A stretch of DNA of 64,000 nt from Lachnospiraceae bacterium (lineage in GTDB: Bacteria > Bacillota > Clostridia > Lachnospirales > Lachnospiraceae), in the NCBI GenBank assembly GCA_021770245.1, contig JAETRI010000005.1:1-64000 (forward strand), given 5' to 3'. Every line of letters starts with the position of its first letter. Positions within the stretch are counted from its first letter, which is position 1. Of the stretch, positions 35,123 through 43,740 are shown piece by piece. The notes below the pieces were generated by a model. It was not told the origin of the DNA. It ran no database searches and saw only the letters and a program-made list of their open reading frames with translations. The position numbers were made by a program, and so were the translations under genes.

Positions 35123-36724
35123 ATGAGAAAAAGGGTATGGATACCGGTGTTGGCTCTGGTAATCGGAGCAGTTCTGACAGGGGTGGGTTTGCATTCCCGG
35201 GCGCAGGCCAGACCAGACGATACCATTTTGGACGGGGTATATGCGGGGCAGATTTCGCTGGCGGGAATGAACCGCGAGGAGGCCGGCGCTGCCATCCGAT
35301 CCTATGTGGATTCCCTGGGCAGCAGCATCATAACGCTCAATGCAGTGGACGGAAATACGGTTTCCGTGTCCGCATCGGAGCTGGGGCTTTCCTGGGGAAA
35401 CCCCGAACTGGTAGAGGATGCGGTCAATTTGGGGAAATCCGGGAACGTGGTGGTACGCTATAAGGCGCTCAAGGACTTGGAGCACCAGAATATGGTATAC
35501 GATATTGCCCTGTCCTTCGACCGGGCTTCGGTGGCCTCGGTGGTGGAGAACAAGTGTGCGGAGTTCAACGTGGAAGCCGTGGACGCCCATCTGAAACGCG
35601 TGGACGGGAATTTTGTGATAGAGGACGGGCAGACCGGCGTCGTGGTGGAGAATGCGGCGTCCGAGACAGCCATTTACGATTACTTGACTACCCAATGGCA
35701 GGGCGGGGATGCCTCCATAGACCTGGTGGTAACGGAAGAGGTGCCTAAGGGAAGGGGAGAAGAGCTGGCAAAGGTCAAAGACGTTCTGGGAAGCTTTACC
35801 ACCAGCTATTCTTCGTCCGGAAGCAACCGGAGCGAAAATGTGGCAAACGGCTGCAGGCTGATCAACGGGACGACGATCTATCCCGGAGATACGTTTTCCA
35901 CTTATGAGACGGTCAGTCCCTTTACCCTGGAGAACGGCTACTATATGGGCGGTTCCTACCTGAACGGCCAGGTGGTGGACAGCATCGGCGGAGGAATCTG
36001 TCAGGTTTCCACTACGCTTTACAACGCGGTGCTTCAGGCCGAGCTGCAGGTGGAAGAGCGTCACAACCACTCCATGATCGTGGGATATGTGAAGCCTTCC
36101 ATGGATGCGGCCATTGCGGAATCCGCGGGAAAGGATTTCCGGTTCACCAATAACACGGGATATCCGATTTATATAGAGGGTTATACGAGTAATAAAAATA
36201 TTACATTTGTGATATACGGTGTTGAGACCCGGGATGCGGGACGTAAGGTGAGCTATGAAAGCGAAGTCCTGGAGACCATCCATCCCAACACGGAAACAAT
36301 CGTGCAGTCCAGCAGCCAGCCCATCGGGTTTGTGGATGTCCAGTCGGCACACATCGGGTATAAGGCGAGACTGTGGAAGGTGGTAACGGAAAACGGCGTG
36401 GAGGTCAGCCGGGAACAGGTGAACAGCAGCAGCTATAAAATGGTACCCCGTACGGCGACGGTGGGCGTTGCCACGGACGACAGCAATGCCTATAACGAGA
36501 TGCAGGCGGCCATTGCCACGGGCAGTATCGACCATGTGAAGAGCGTGGCGGCGGCGCTGAAGAACGGGCAGAGCAGCGCACCGCCCGAGAACAACGGCAT
36601 CGATCCGGCTCTGGCGGCCATCCTGGCGGGCAGGACGCCGGAGGAACAGGCTATTTTAATCCAGCAGTACAATGAAATGCTGGCCGCGCAGCAACAGCAG
36701 GCGCAGCAGCAGTTAGGGCAGTAA
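35123..36724 (+). CDS. VanW family protein
   Basis: About 533 aa. An N-terminal membrane anchor (VWIPVLALVIGAVLTGVGL) is followed by a putative peptidoglycan-binding-like region (~residues 30-230) and the VanW domain (~235-370: NVANGCRLINGTTIYPGDTFS; GGGICQVSTTLYNAVLQAEL). The C-terminus is a Gln-rich tail after a G5-like stretch. VanW proteins are extracytoplasmic and of unknown biochemical role; they occur in and outside vancomycin clusters, and no van resistance genes are present here. ATG 35123 is preferred to GTG 35114, though neither has ideal ribosome-site spacing. Confidence 0.9.
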   Translation: MRKRVWIPVLALVIGAVLTGVGLHSRAQARPDDTILDGVYAGQISLAGMNREEAGAAIRSYVDSLGSSIITLNAVDGNTVSVSASELGLSWGNPELVEDAVNLGKSGNVVVRYKALKDLEHQNMVYDIALSFDRASVASVVENKCAEFNVEAVDAHLKRVDGNFVIEDGQTGVVVENAASETAIYDYLTTQWQGGDASIDLVVTEEVPKGRGEELAKVKDVLGSFTTSYSSSGSNRSENVANGCRLINGTTIYPGDTFSTYETVSPFTLENGYYMGGSYLNGQVVDSIGGGICQVSTTLYNAVLQAELQVEERHNHSMIVGYVKPSMDAAIAESAGKDFRFTNNTGYPIYIEGYTSNKNITFVIYGVETRDAGRKVSYESEVLETIHPNTETIVQSSSQPIGFVDVQSAHIGYKARLWKVVTENGVEVSREQVNSSSYKMVPRTATVGVATDDSNAYNEMQAAIATGSIDHVKSVAAALKNGQSSAPPENNGIDPALAAILAGRTPEEQAILIQQYNEMLAAQQQQAQQQLGQ

Positions 36725-36733
36725 GGCGATTCG

Positions 36734-37690
36734 ATGGAAATTGGGAAAATACCGGAAAACGTACTCAGGCGTTCCGTATTGAAACAACTGAAGAGCCGCA
36801 GAAGCGAAATCAGACTTGGCGCAGGACTCGGGGAGGACTGCGCCATCCTGGTATCAGAACCGGAAACGGAGCTGCTGTTTTCCGCAGATCCCGTTACGGG
36901 TTATGGGCAGGACACGGCGTTTTATGCCATTCATCGGGCGGCGAATAACATCGCCGCCTGCGGAGGGGAGCCCGTGGCCGTGCTTCTTACGCTGCTGCTT
37001 CCTCCGTCCGGTACGGAAGAGGAGTTAAAGGCCGTGATGGCGCAGGCCGAAACGGTATGCGCCGGACTGCGGATTCAGATTGCCGGCGGACACACGGAGG
37101 TGACGGAGGCGGTAAACCGGATCGTCGTGACGGCGGCTGCGGTGGGAAAGGCAAAGGTCGGCTGCGTAAGGGCGACGGGAACGCTGCGTCCGGGGATGGA
37201 TCTGGTGGTCACCAAATGGGTCGGCCTGGAGGGAACGTCGCTGGCGGCAAAGGAAGGGGAGGGGAAGCTTCTGGAACGTTTCCCCGCCTATCTGGTGAAG
37301 GAGGCGCAGGGCTTCGACCGGTATCTTTCCGTCATCCCGGAGGCCGCGGCCGCCGGAAAGTCCGGCGTTTGCGCCATGACCGACGTATCCGGGGGAGGAA
37401 TCTTCGGAGCGCTCTGGAAAATGGCAGAAAGTTCAGGCGTCGGACTTGACATCGATCTGAAAAAGATTCCCATCCGGCAGGAAACGGTGGAAATCTGTAA
37501 TTATCTGGATCTAAACCCCTATAAACTGCTTTCGGGAGGAAGCCTCCTGGCAGCGGCGGAGAACGGAAACGACCTGGTGCGCGCTCTGGAGGCGGAGGGG
37601 ATCGAGGCTGCCGTGATCGGGAAGGCGGCAGCAGGGAAGGACCGGGTGGTACATAATGGGGAAGAGAAGCGCTTCCTGGAGCCCGCTTGA
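36734..37690 (+). CDS. AIR synthase-related protein (PurM/HypE/ThiL-like fold)
   Basis: 318 aa. PurM-like N-domain (GAGLGEDCAILVSEPETELLFSADPVTG; HRAANNIAACGGEPVAVLLTLLLP) and C-domain (KSGVCAMTDVSGGGIFGALWKMAE; LLSGGSLLAAA). The fold binds ATP in HypE, ThiL, SelD and PurM. No hyp, thi or sel genes are nearby, so the substrate is unknown. It sits head-to-tail with an Lrp regulator and an aminotransferase. The stop TGA lies in the loop of a weak family-A-like stem (CCGC/GCGG). Confidence 0.85.
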   Translation: MEIGKIPENVLRRSVLKQLKSRRSEIRLGAGLGEDCAILVSEPETELLFSADPVTGYGQDTAFYAIHRAANNIAACGGEPVAVLLTLLLPPSGTEEELKAVMAQAETVCAGLRIQIAGGHTEVTEAVNRIVVTAAAVGKAKVGCVRATGTLRPGMDLVVTKWVGLEGTSLAAKEGEGKLLERFPAYLVKEAQGFDRYLSVIPEAAAAGKSGVCAMTDVSGGGIFGALWKMAESSGVGLDIDLKKIPIRQETVEICNYLDLNPYKLLSGGSLLAAAENGNDLVRALEAEGIEAAVIGKAAAGKDRVVHNGEEKRFLEPA

Positions 37691-37720
37691 GCGGACGAGA
37701 GGATACGGGCATCATCGTAC

Positions 37721-37746
37721 TGCCGCAAAGGACGCGGCATGAAAGG
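37721..37746 (+). repeat. Family C start-site hairpin before the Lrp gene
   Basis: Stem TGCCGC / GCGGCA (37721-37726 with 37734-37739), loop AAAGGAC, then TGAAAGG as Shine-Dalgarno; the foot is 13 nt before ATG 37753. Confidence 0.7.
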
Positions 37747-37752
37747 ATTCGT

Positions 37753-38235
37753 ATGAGAGAACAACTGCTTGGTATTATTGAAAAAAACAGCCGCATTGAT
37801 TTAAAGGAGCTGGCTGTAATCCTCGGGGTGGAAGAGGTGGATGTGGTAAACGAACTGGCGGCCCTGGAGGCGGAGGGGATTATCTGCGGCTATCATACGC
37901 TGATCGACTGGGATAAAACCAGCCTGGATAAGATATCCGCCCTGATCGAAGTACGGGTGACGCCTCAAAGGGGCCAGGGTTTCGACAATATCGCGGAGCG
38001 GATTTATAAGTATCCGGAGGTCAACGCAGTATATTTGATTTCCGGCGGCTTTGACCTGCTGGTGACGCTGGAGGGAAGGAATCTAAAGGAAATCTCCTCC
38101 TTTGTATCGGAAAAGCTTTCCGCGCTGGAGGGCGTCCTGAGCACGGCCACCCATTTTATCCTGAAGAAGTACAAAGACCATGGAACCATACTGGCCAAGA
38201 AATATGAAGATACGAGGGAGAAGATTACGCCATGA
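37753..38235 (+). CDS. Lrp/AsnC-family transcriptional regulator
   Basis: 160 aa from ATG 37753. The HTH is in residues ~1-55 (IDLKELAVILGVEEVDVVNELAALEAEGIICGY) and the RAM ligand domain about 65-140 (VNAVYLISGGFDLLVTLEG). It is expected to respond to an amino acid. An in-frame upstream extension runs through the family C repeat and is rejected. The stop overlaps the aminotransferase start (ATGA), so the regulator and enzyme are translationally coupled and likely share a ligand. Confidence 0.92.
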   Translation: MREQLLGIIEKNSRIDLKELAVILGVEEVDVVNELAALEAEGIICGYHTLIDWDKTSLDKISALIEVRVTPQRGQGFDNIAERIYKYPEVNAVYLISGGFDLLVTLEGRNLKEISSFVSEKLSALEGVLSTATHFILKKYKDHGTILAKKYEDTREKITP

Positions 38236-39419
38236 GAAATCCGCTGTCTGATAAAATCGTTACGATCAAGCCGTCGGGCATCCGGAAGTTTTTTGACGTT
38301 GTCAGCGAGATGGAGGACGCCATCTCCCTTGGCGTCGGGGAGCCCGATTTCGATACGCCCTGGCATATCCGGGACGAGGGGATCTATTCTCTGGAAAAGG
38401 GAAGGACCTTTTACACATCCAATGCGGGTCTGAAAGAATTGAAAATAGAGATCTGCAAATATCTGGACCGGCGTTTCGGTCTGGAATATGATTATGCCCA
38501 TGAAGTGCTGGTGACGGTGGGCGGCTCGGAGGCCATAGACATTGCCCTGCGGGCCATGGTGAATCCCGGTGACGAGGTGCTGATTCCCCAGCCCAGCTAC
38601 GTGTCCTATGAGCCCTGCGCCATTCTGGCGGATGCGGAGCCGGTGATCATTAACCTGAAGGAGGAAAACGAATTCCGTCTTACGGCTAAGGAGCTGCGGG
38701 AGGCGGTTACGGAGAAAACCAAGGTGCTCATCCTTCCTTTCCCGAACAACCCTACCGGAGCCATCATGGAACAAGGGGATCTGGAGGCCATTGCGGAGGT
38801 GATCCAGGAAAAGGATCTCTTCGTGATTTCCGATGAGATCTACAGCGAGCTCACCTTCAAAGGGGATCATGTCTCCATTGCTTCCATACCGGGCATGAGG
38901 GAACGGACGATCGTGATCAACGGTTTCTCCAAATCCTATGCCATGACGGGCTGGCGCCTGGGCTATGCCTGCGGACCGCAGGCGATTCTGGACCAGATGC
39001 TGAAAATCCATCAGTTCGCCATCATGTGCGCCCCGACCACCAGCCAGTATGCGGCCGTGGATGCGCTGAGAAACGGAGACGGGGATGTCCGGGAAATGAG
39101 GGAAGCCTATAATCAGAGGAGGCGCTATCTGCTTTATGCGTTTAAGGAAATGGGACTTCCCTGTTTTGAGCCCTACGGCGCCTTTTATGTTTTTCCCTGT
39201 ATCAAGGAATTCGGTATGACCAGCGATGCGTTCGCTACCCGTTTCCTGCAGGAGGAAAAGGTGGCCGTGGTGCCGGGTACGGCCTTCGGGGACAGCGGCG
39301 AAGGATTCATCCGCATCTCCTATGCCTATTCCCTGGACAATTTGAAGGTGGCGATCGGCAGACTGGCGGATTTTATCGGTAAGCTGAAAAAAGAGCAGGC
39401 GGACGGGAGCCGTCCATGA
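38232..39419 (+). CDS. Class I/II PLP-dependent aminotransferase
   Basis: 395 aa. The PLP-Schiff-base Lys is in NGFSKSYAMTGWRLGY, the PLP ring Asp region in FVISDEIYSELTF, and NPTGAIM is the family Asn motif. It resembles bacterial aspartate/aromatic aminotransferases (PatA/AspC types); the amino donor cannot be fixed from sequence. It overlaps the Lrp gene by 4 bp and trmL by 4 bp, so the three are translated as a coupled set. Confidence 0.93.
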   Translation: MRNPLSDKIVTIKPSGIRKFFDVVSEMEDAISLGVGEPDFDTPWHIRDEGIYSLEKGRTFYTSNAGLKELKIEICKYLDRRFGLEYDYAHEVLVTVGGSEAIDIALRAMVNPGDEVLIPQPSYVSYEPCAILADAEPVIINLKEENEFRLTAKELREAVTEKTKVLILPFPNNPTGAIMEQGDLEAIAEVIQEKDLFVISDEIYSELTFKGDHVSIASIPGMRERTIVINGFSKSYAMTGWRLGYACGPQAILDQMLKIHQFAIMCAPTTSQYAAVDALRNGDGDVREMREAYNQRRRYLLYAFKEMGLPCFEPYGAFYVFPCIKEFGMTSDAFATRFLQEEKVAVVPGTAFGDSGEGFIRISYAYSLDNLKVAIGRLADFIGKLKKEQADGSRP

Positions 39420-39922
39420 ATATCGTACTGCACCAGCCGGAGATACCGGCGAATACGGGAAACATCGGAAGGACCTGCGTGGCCACCGGTTCCGTGCTCC
39501 ACTTAATTGAACCGTTGGGCTTCCAGCTGTCGGAAAAACAGATCCGGAGGGCAGGGCTGGACTACTGGGAAAAGCTGGATGTGAGGCGGTATATCAATTT
39601 TGAGGATTTTCTGGAAAAAAACCAAGAGAACCTTTCCCGTTCCCGCCTCTGGATGGCTACCACCAAAGCCATGCAGGCCTATTCGGATGTACGTTTCGGC
39701 CCGCAGGACTATATTATGTTCGGAAAGGAAAGCGCAGGGATCCCGGAAGAGATTTTGGCGGAAAGGCGGGAGGATTGTATCCGGATTCCCATGCTGGATC
39801 GGATCAGATCCTTAAACCTGGGGAACAGCGTGGCGGTCGTACTCTATGAAGCGCTGCGCCAAAACGATTTTTCCGGACTACGGACGGCAGGAGAGCTGCA
39901 CCGGCTGAAATGGAAGAACTAA
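39416..39922 (+). CDS. trmL: tRNA (cytidine(34)-2'-O)-methyltransferase
   Basis: 168 aa SPOUT methyltransferase. It methylates the wobble ribose of certain tRNA-Leu species using SAM. The start NIVLHQPEIPANTGNIGRTC and the knot region (MFGKESAGIPEEIL; CIRIPMLDRIRSLNLGNSVAVVLYEALRQ) are diagnostic. ATG overlaps the aminotransferase stop. A 14-bp stem-loop follows. Confidence 0.95.
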   Translation: MNIVLHQPEIPANTGNIGRTCVATGSVLHLIEPLGFQLSEKQIRRAGLDYWEKLDVRRYINFEDFLEKNQENLSRSRLWMATTKAMQAYSDVRFGPQDYIMFGKESAGIPEEILAERREDCIRIPMLDRIRSLNLGNSVAVVLYEALRQNDFSGLRTAGELHRLKWKN

Positions 39923-39929
39923 AAGTTTA

Positions 39930-39962
39930 GCGGCATCGGCCGGTTATTCCGGCCGATGCCGC
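39930..39962. terminator. Stem-loop between trmL and yjfB-like gene
   Basis: GCGGCATCGGCCGG (39930-39943) pairs perfectly with 39949-39962, loop TTATT. It serves the convergent trmL and the minus-strand small gene; U-tracts are weak on both sides. Confidence 0.65.
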
Positions 39963-39969
39963 CAGACTT

Positions 39970-40149
39970 TCAGGCTCTCAGGTCGAGAAACTCGCCCAGT
40001 CCCGATACCACAGGCACCTCTTCCATCATCTGAGTCAGCGCATCTCCTGTTACTTCGGCCACATCAAGGGCTTTGGACAGGAGGGAGACGCTCATCTCAG
40101 CGGCCATGCGGCCTGTGGAGAAGGACATCGATAAAGATGCGACATTCAT
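39970..40149 (-). CDS. YjfB-like small protein (putative motility family)
   Basis: 59 aa on the minus strand, ATG at 40149 after AAGGAGC at 5-nt spacing, stop TCA-complement at 39970. It starts MNVASLSMSFSTGRMAAEMS and continues with a helical stretch LLSKALDVAEVTGDALTQMM, the pattern of the ~60-aa YjfB family. That family is associated with motility gene sets in Firmicutes, but its function is unproven. No flagellar genes are in the window. Confidence 0.78.
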   Translation of the reverse strand: MNVASLSMSFSTGRMAAEMSVSLLSKALDVAEVTGDALTQMMEEVPVVSGLGEFLDLRA

Positions 40150-40284
40150 ACGCTGCTCCTTTTTAGGAAATCGTCGATTCTGTGACGATTACAGTATAGC
40201 AGGAAGAAGAAGAGAATGCAACAGGCAGGCGCGGGCCGTTTTGCCGGCCGAATGGGGCCGGCGGAATGCAGAAAGTGAGGAGCG

Positions 40285-41778
40285 ATGACGGTAAAAACGA
40301 ATCATGGAGAGGTGGAAGGATTCCTGGACGGAAGGCTGTGGAAATTCTTGGGGATTCCCTACGGGAAGGCGGAGCGGTTTGGTGCGCCAAGGGCGTATGA
40401 CTGGAAAGGGGTATGGAAGGCGGACCACTTCGGGAAAAAGTCCGTTCAGAAGCAAAAGCCGGGGGACACAAACGAGGGAGAACCGGGCAGGGACGAAATG
40501 GGGGAAGACTGCCTGAACCTGAATATCCATGTCCCGGCGGGGGAAAACGGCGAACTTCCGAGGAGACTTCCTGTGGCGGTATACATTCACGGAGGCGCGT
40601 TCCAGGACGGAAGCAATCGGGAGCGGCAGGCGGAACGGGTGATCGGAAATCATTCGTTTCTTTACGTTTCCATAAATTACCGTCTCGGAGTCCTCGGCTA
40701 TCTGTATTTGGGAGAGGCATTGGGAGAAAACTATCGACACACGGGGAATAACGGAACGCTGGATCAGCTGCTGGCCTTGGAGTGGATTTACGAAAATATC
40801 GAATTTTTCGGCGGGGACAGAAGCCGGATCACCCTGTTCGGGGAGTCGGCGGGAGCGAAGGCGATAGGAGCGCTGATGCTGCGTCCCGAATTAAAGAAGT
40901 GGTGCGGCGCTGCCATGCTGGCGAGCGGAGGGTATCAGTGCATCCGGGATGCGCATACCGCTTCCGTGGTAGCAAAAGCTTTCTATCAAGAAGCCCGAAA
41001 GCGCGGTGTTTTGCGGAAGAAGGAGGAGATCCTCACCATGGACGCGGACCTGCTTATGGAAATTCAGGGGCATTTGGTGGATAATCCGGGCAATACCTGC
41101 ATGTTCGGCCCGGTGGCGGACGGAATCGTTCTGCCCTTCGACTGGCAGGAACGAATCCGGCGGGGCGAATATTGGTCGGGAAATGCCATCGTGGGAAGCT
41201 GTCTGCACGAAATGGTTTTTCTGCGTATGCTGCATCCGGACCTGGCAAAAAAAGCTCCGGAAATCGCGTCCTGCCTGTTCGGGGAAAACGGGAAGGCCGC
41301 CCTGGAGACGTTCGGCAAGTATGAGGAGGACGTAAGAAGCCGGGGAAAGGAGCTCTCCTGCGGGGAAGCGGCGGATGAGTGGGTAGAGATTTTCTCGGAT
41401 TTTATGTATCGGACCTACAGCCGCCGTTTGGCAGAGCTTCTGACGGACACGGGAAGCAGGGTATGGTACTATAGCTTTGAGTACGGGACGGCCTCCCACG
41501 TGCTGGACCAGTCCATGGCCTTTGACGGTGCGGCCGGGGCGGATGCTTTTTTCCCGGGCATCCCCAAAGAGCGCAGGGAGAGAACGGCGGAACTGATCCA
41601 CGAAAGCTATGCCCGCTTTTTGGAAACGGGAAGCCCGGAATGGGACGGGATTGCGGAGTGGAAGCCCTTGTGTGAGAAAAAGAGCCGGATGATCTGGAAA
41701 GAGACGCCGGAGGCTGCTGACCTGGACGGGGAAACGGTGCTGGAAGGCTTTCCGGACTCTGTATACAGACTCTTGTAA
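40285..41778 (+). CDS. Type B carboxylesterase family protein
   Basis: 497 aa. Family stretches: FLGIPYGKAERF; GEDCLNLNIHVP; YIHGGAF (oxyanion hole); nucleophile Ser in LFGESAGAKAIG near residue 193. It would hydrolyse a carboxylic ester; no signal peptide, so intracellular. Odd point: where the family usually has the catalytic His (H-G-x-E), this protein reads FDGAAGADAFF, so the His is either displaced (for example in the nearby ASHVLDQ) or missing. AGTGAGGAGCG precedes ATG 40285. Confidence 0.86.
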   Translation: MTVKTNHGEVEGFLDGRLWKFLGIPYGKAERFGAPRAYDWKGVWKADHFGKKSVQKQKPGDTNEGEPGRDEMGEDCLNLNIHVPAGENGELPRRLPVAVYIHGGAFQDGSNRERQAERVIGNHSFLYVSINYRLGVLGYLYLGEALGENYRHTGNNGTLDQLLALEWIYENIEFFGGDRSRITLFGESAGAKAIGALMLRPELKKWCGAAMLASGGYQCIRDAHTASVVAKAFYQEARKRGVLRKKEEILTMDADLLMEIQGHLVDNPGNTCMFGPVADGIVLPFDWQERIRRGEYWSGNAIVGSCLHEMVFLRMLHPDLAKKAPEIASCLFGENGKAALETFGKYEEDVRSRGKELSCGEAADEWVEIFSDFMYRTYSRRLAELLTDTGSRVWYYSFEYGTASHVLDQSMAFDGAAGADAFFPGIPKERRERTAELIHESYARFLETGSPEWDGIAEWKPLCEKKSRMIWKETPEAADLDGETVLEGFPDSVYRLL

Positions 41779-41807
41779 GAAGAAGAAAGCGGCGGGCGGG
41801 CCGTTAT

Positions 41808-41885
41808 GACAAACGTATGGCTCTGCAGCATCCCTGCCCGGCCCCGCGGCGCCGGGCAGGGATGCTGCAGAGTCATGCATTTGTC
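41808..41885. repeat. Family F full palindrome
   Basis: In the 383-bp gap after the esterase. Inner arms 41821-41842 and 41851-41872 are a perfect 22-bp match (start CTCTGCAGCATCCC); outer arms GACAAACGTATG / CATGCATTTGTC match at 10 of 12. The central CCTGCCCGGCCCCGCGG is identical to that of the element at 48273. A further small hairpin (41888-41918, GGCAT/ATGCC) follows. It could fold as a long RNA hairpin or a DNA cruciform, and may also end the esterase transcript. Confidence 0.8.
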
Positions 41886-41969
41886 GTGGCATGGTGCGGG
41901 CTCTGCCCGTGTTATGCCGGGAAAAGGTATGGTATAAAAATCGGGGGATTTGGGGACGATAGGCGTATA

Positions 41970-42143
41970 GGTTGAGAAACGGCCGGACGGCCGTTTCTCA
42001 ACCGCCCATTTGTGCCGCGGACGCCTGAAGCCAAATCGTGGATGCAAAGACGTATCCGCAATTTACCGGGCATGATTTTTCATGTGGCACTGCCGTCAAG
42101 CGTATGGCATGGATGAGGGATGATGTGAAATCTTCGATTTCAT
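41970..42143 (+). repeat. Hairpins ahead of the DUF378 gene
   Basis: A 15-bp perfect stem GGTTGAGAAACGGCC (41970-41984) with 41989-42003, loop GGAC, of the same E type as those at 13-37 and 12680-12713, followed by CCCATTTGTGCCGCGG, also shared with those arrays. A small stem TGAAATC / GATTTCA (42126-42142) ends directly at the AAAAGGAGG site of DUF378 and repeats the stem at 8561. Confidence 0.68.
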
Positions 42144-42161
42144 GAAAAGGAGGTAGTAGTC

Positions 42162-42374
42162 ATGGGAAATAAAGGACTTGATTACACTGCGCTGGTAATC
42201 GCCGTGATCGGTGCGGTGAACTGGGGGCTGATCGGCCTGTTCCGCATGGATCTGGTCGCAATGCTCTTTGGCCAGCTGAGCTGGATTTCCAGGATTGTCT
42301 ATATCCTGGTGGGCATCTGCGGAATCTATATGCTTACCTTTTTCGGGCGCGTGAGGAGCGGCCGACAGGACTAA
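42162..42374 (+). CDS. DUF378 membrane protein
   Basis: 70 aa with two membrane helices (YTALVIAVIGAVNWGLIGLF; RIVYILVGICGIYMLTFF); the NWGLIGLF stretch is diagnostic of DUF378. Function unknown. AAGGAGG precedes ATG 42162 with about 10-nt spacing. It is alone in its unit, and its 3' end converges with the AraC gene at 42431. Confidence 0.9.
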   Translation: MGNKGLDYTALVIAVIGAVNWGLIGLFRMDLVAMLFGQLSWISRIVYILVGICGIYMLTFFGRVRSGRQD

Positions 42375-42430
42375 GGGGCCGCCGTTTCCGCTAAAAAGAG
42401 ACGGCATACGGATTTCGTTTAGAAAGGGAC

Positions 42431-43372
42431 TTACGGTAGCATTCCGGAGGTCTCTTTTCTTTTTGCCTGAGGGGTGCATCCGTAGCGCTCCTGAAACATA
42501 CGCCGAAAGAGCTTATAATTGGTGAATCCATGGCGGGCGAGCAGCTCGGTGATACTGATATCCGTCCGGAGAATATCATCGCACACGTGGGAAAAACGTA
42601 CCTGATTCACGAATTCCAGAAAGGTCAGGCCCATATTTTTCTTGAAAAAACGGCAGAAATATTCCGGATTGAGGGCTACCGTGGAGGCGGCATCGCGCAG
42701 CGATATGGCTTCGTTATAGTGGGCGTTGACAAAGTCCATCACCGTGATCAGGCGGGAGCGCTCCACATCGTTTGGCCGGGGCGCGCCCTCTCCGGCCGGA
42801 AGCTGGTAATAGGTGACGCACAGATACAGAAGCTCATAGAGCAGGCTGGTAAAATGGAGCCGATATCCCGTTTGGCTGCGGGTATGGCAGGACTGGAGTT
42901 CCAGCAGGAGCGAGCGAAACTTGTCGTCCACCTCGGTCTGCCCGCAGGAACCGGAACGAAAACGGACGTTATCATAATCCGGTATATGCTGTACCAAGAA
43001 GGGATAGGGGATCTGCAGGGCGCAGACCCGGGAATGCTCCGGACAATTGGTGGAATGGATATCCCTGGAGTTGATGATCGCGAATTCTCCGGGCTGAAGT
43101 ATGGCAGCCGCATCACCGAGGACAGCCTCCATTTCACCGGAAGAAAGAAGAAGGATTTCCAGGCTGTTGTGCCAGTGCTTGGGAACGAACAGGCCTACCT
43201 CTTCATAGGAAAAGCAACGCACCTGGAGAAGAGGGTCAATTACGATATTCTCATGGAAGTAATTGTCGGAAAGGCTGCTGCCATGGACATGGATCCCGTC
43301 CAGGTAGCTTCCCGGATAAAAGTCAGACGTGGGCTGGTACCCGATTTCCGTTTTTTTCACTGCCTGTCCCAT
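42431..43372 (-). CDS. AraC-family transcriptional regulator
   Basis: 313 aa. The cupin-type sensor spans residues ~40-130 (FVPKHWHNSLEILLLSSGEMEAVLGD; ILQPGEFAIINSRDIHSTN) and the AraC HTH about 210-313 (ISLRDAASTVALNPEYFCRFFKKNMGLTFLEFVNQVRF; ITELLARHGFTNYKLFRRMFQERYGCTPQAKRK). AGGAGG precedes ATG 43372. It is divergent from the GH3 glucosidase at 43741 and is the natural candidate regulator for it. Confidence 0.93.
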   Translation of the reverse strand: MGQAVKKTEIGYQPTSDFYPGSYLDGIHVHGSSLSDNYFHENIVIDPLLQVRCFSYEEVGLFVPKHWHNSLEILLLSSGEMEAVLGDAAAILQPGEFAIINSRDIHSTNCPEHSRVCALQIPYPFLVQHIPDYDNVRFRSGSCGQTEVDDKFRSLLLELQSCHTRSQTGYRLHFTSLLYELLYLCVTYYQLPAGEGAPRPNDVERSRLITVMDFVNAHYNEAISLRDAASTVALNPEYFCRFFKKNMGLTFLEFVNQVRFSHVCDDILRTDISITELLARHGFTNYKLFRRMFQERYGCTPQAKRKETSGMLP

Positions 43373-43432
43373 AGTACCTCCTGCGGAAAATAGGTTTCAA
43401 TGCAAAACAGACCGGTGCATAGGAAGGCACCC

Positions 43433-43521
43433 GGATTTGTGCCGCAGGCGGCCCAAATCCGAATCGCAGATGAGAAATCGCATTTGCGATTTCTCATCGC
43501 ACTGCCGCGCAGGACGCGGCA
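43433..43521 (+). repeat. Composite D + C hairpin element (orphan)
   Basis: In the 368-bp AraC-GH3 gap: stem GGATTTG.GCCG / CGGC.CAAATCC (43433-43460), linker GAATCGCA, stem GATGAGAAATCGC / GCGATTTCTCATC (43469-43498, 13 bp perfect, loop ATTT), then family C stem TGCCGC / GCGGCA (43503-43521). It is closely similar to 59028-59117. The rest of the gap is AT-rich up to a TGTTAAGAT extended -10 near 43675-43683, with no clear -35. No gene starts at the usual distance after the element. Confidence 0.82.
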
Positions 43522-43740
43522 TGTCGGCTGGCGCGTGCTTTTGCAGCAGCGCCGGATGAACCTTCATGGTAAAGAACAGCCTGTAAATACAGTTATATTA
43601 TTTATGGTTTTTCAAAAAAAGTCAATATTTTCCCTGCTCAAGTCAGTTTTGCAATAGCTTTTCGAGGGCAGGCATGTTAAGATAAAAACAGCCTGACAGG
43701 AATAGATGCGCGCCTCCCCCGGCGCAGAAAAGGAGAAGGT

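Noticed and set aside
35090-36535. 481-codon minus-strand frame opposite vanW
   Set aside because: Antisense shadow with no ribosome site or recognisable domain.
35123-36724. Vancomycin resistance locus because of VanW
   Set aside because: No vanA/B ligase, vanH, vanX or vanRS genes are near; VanW-domain proteins are common outside resistance clusters.
43329-43657. Two overlapping small plus-strand reading frames in the AraC-GH3 gap
   Set aside because: They are translations of the D+C hairpin element in two frames and match no protein family I recognise.
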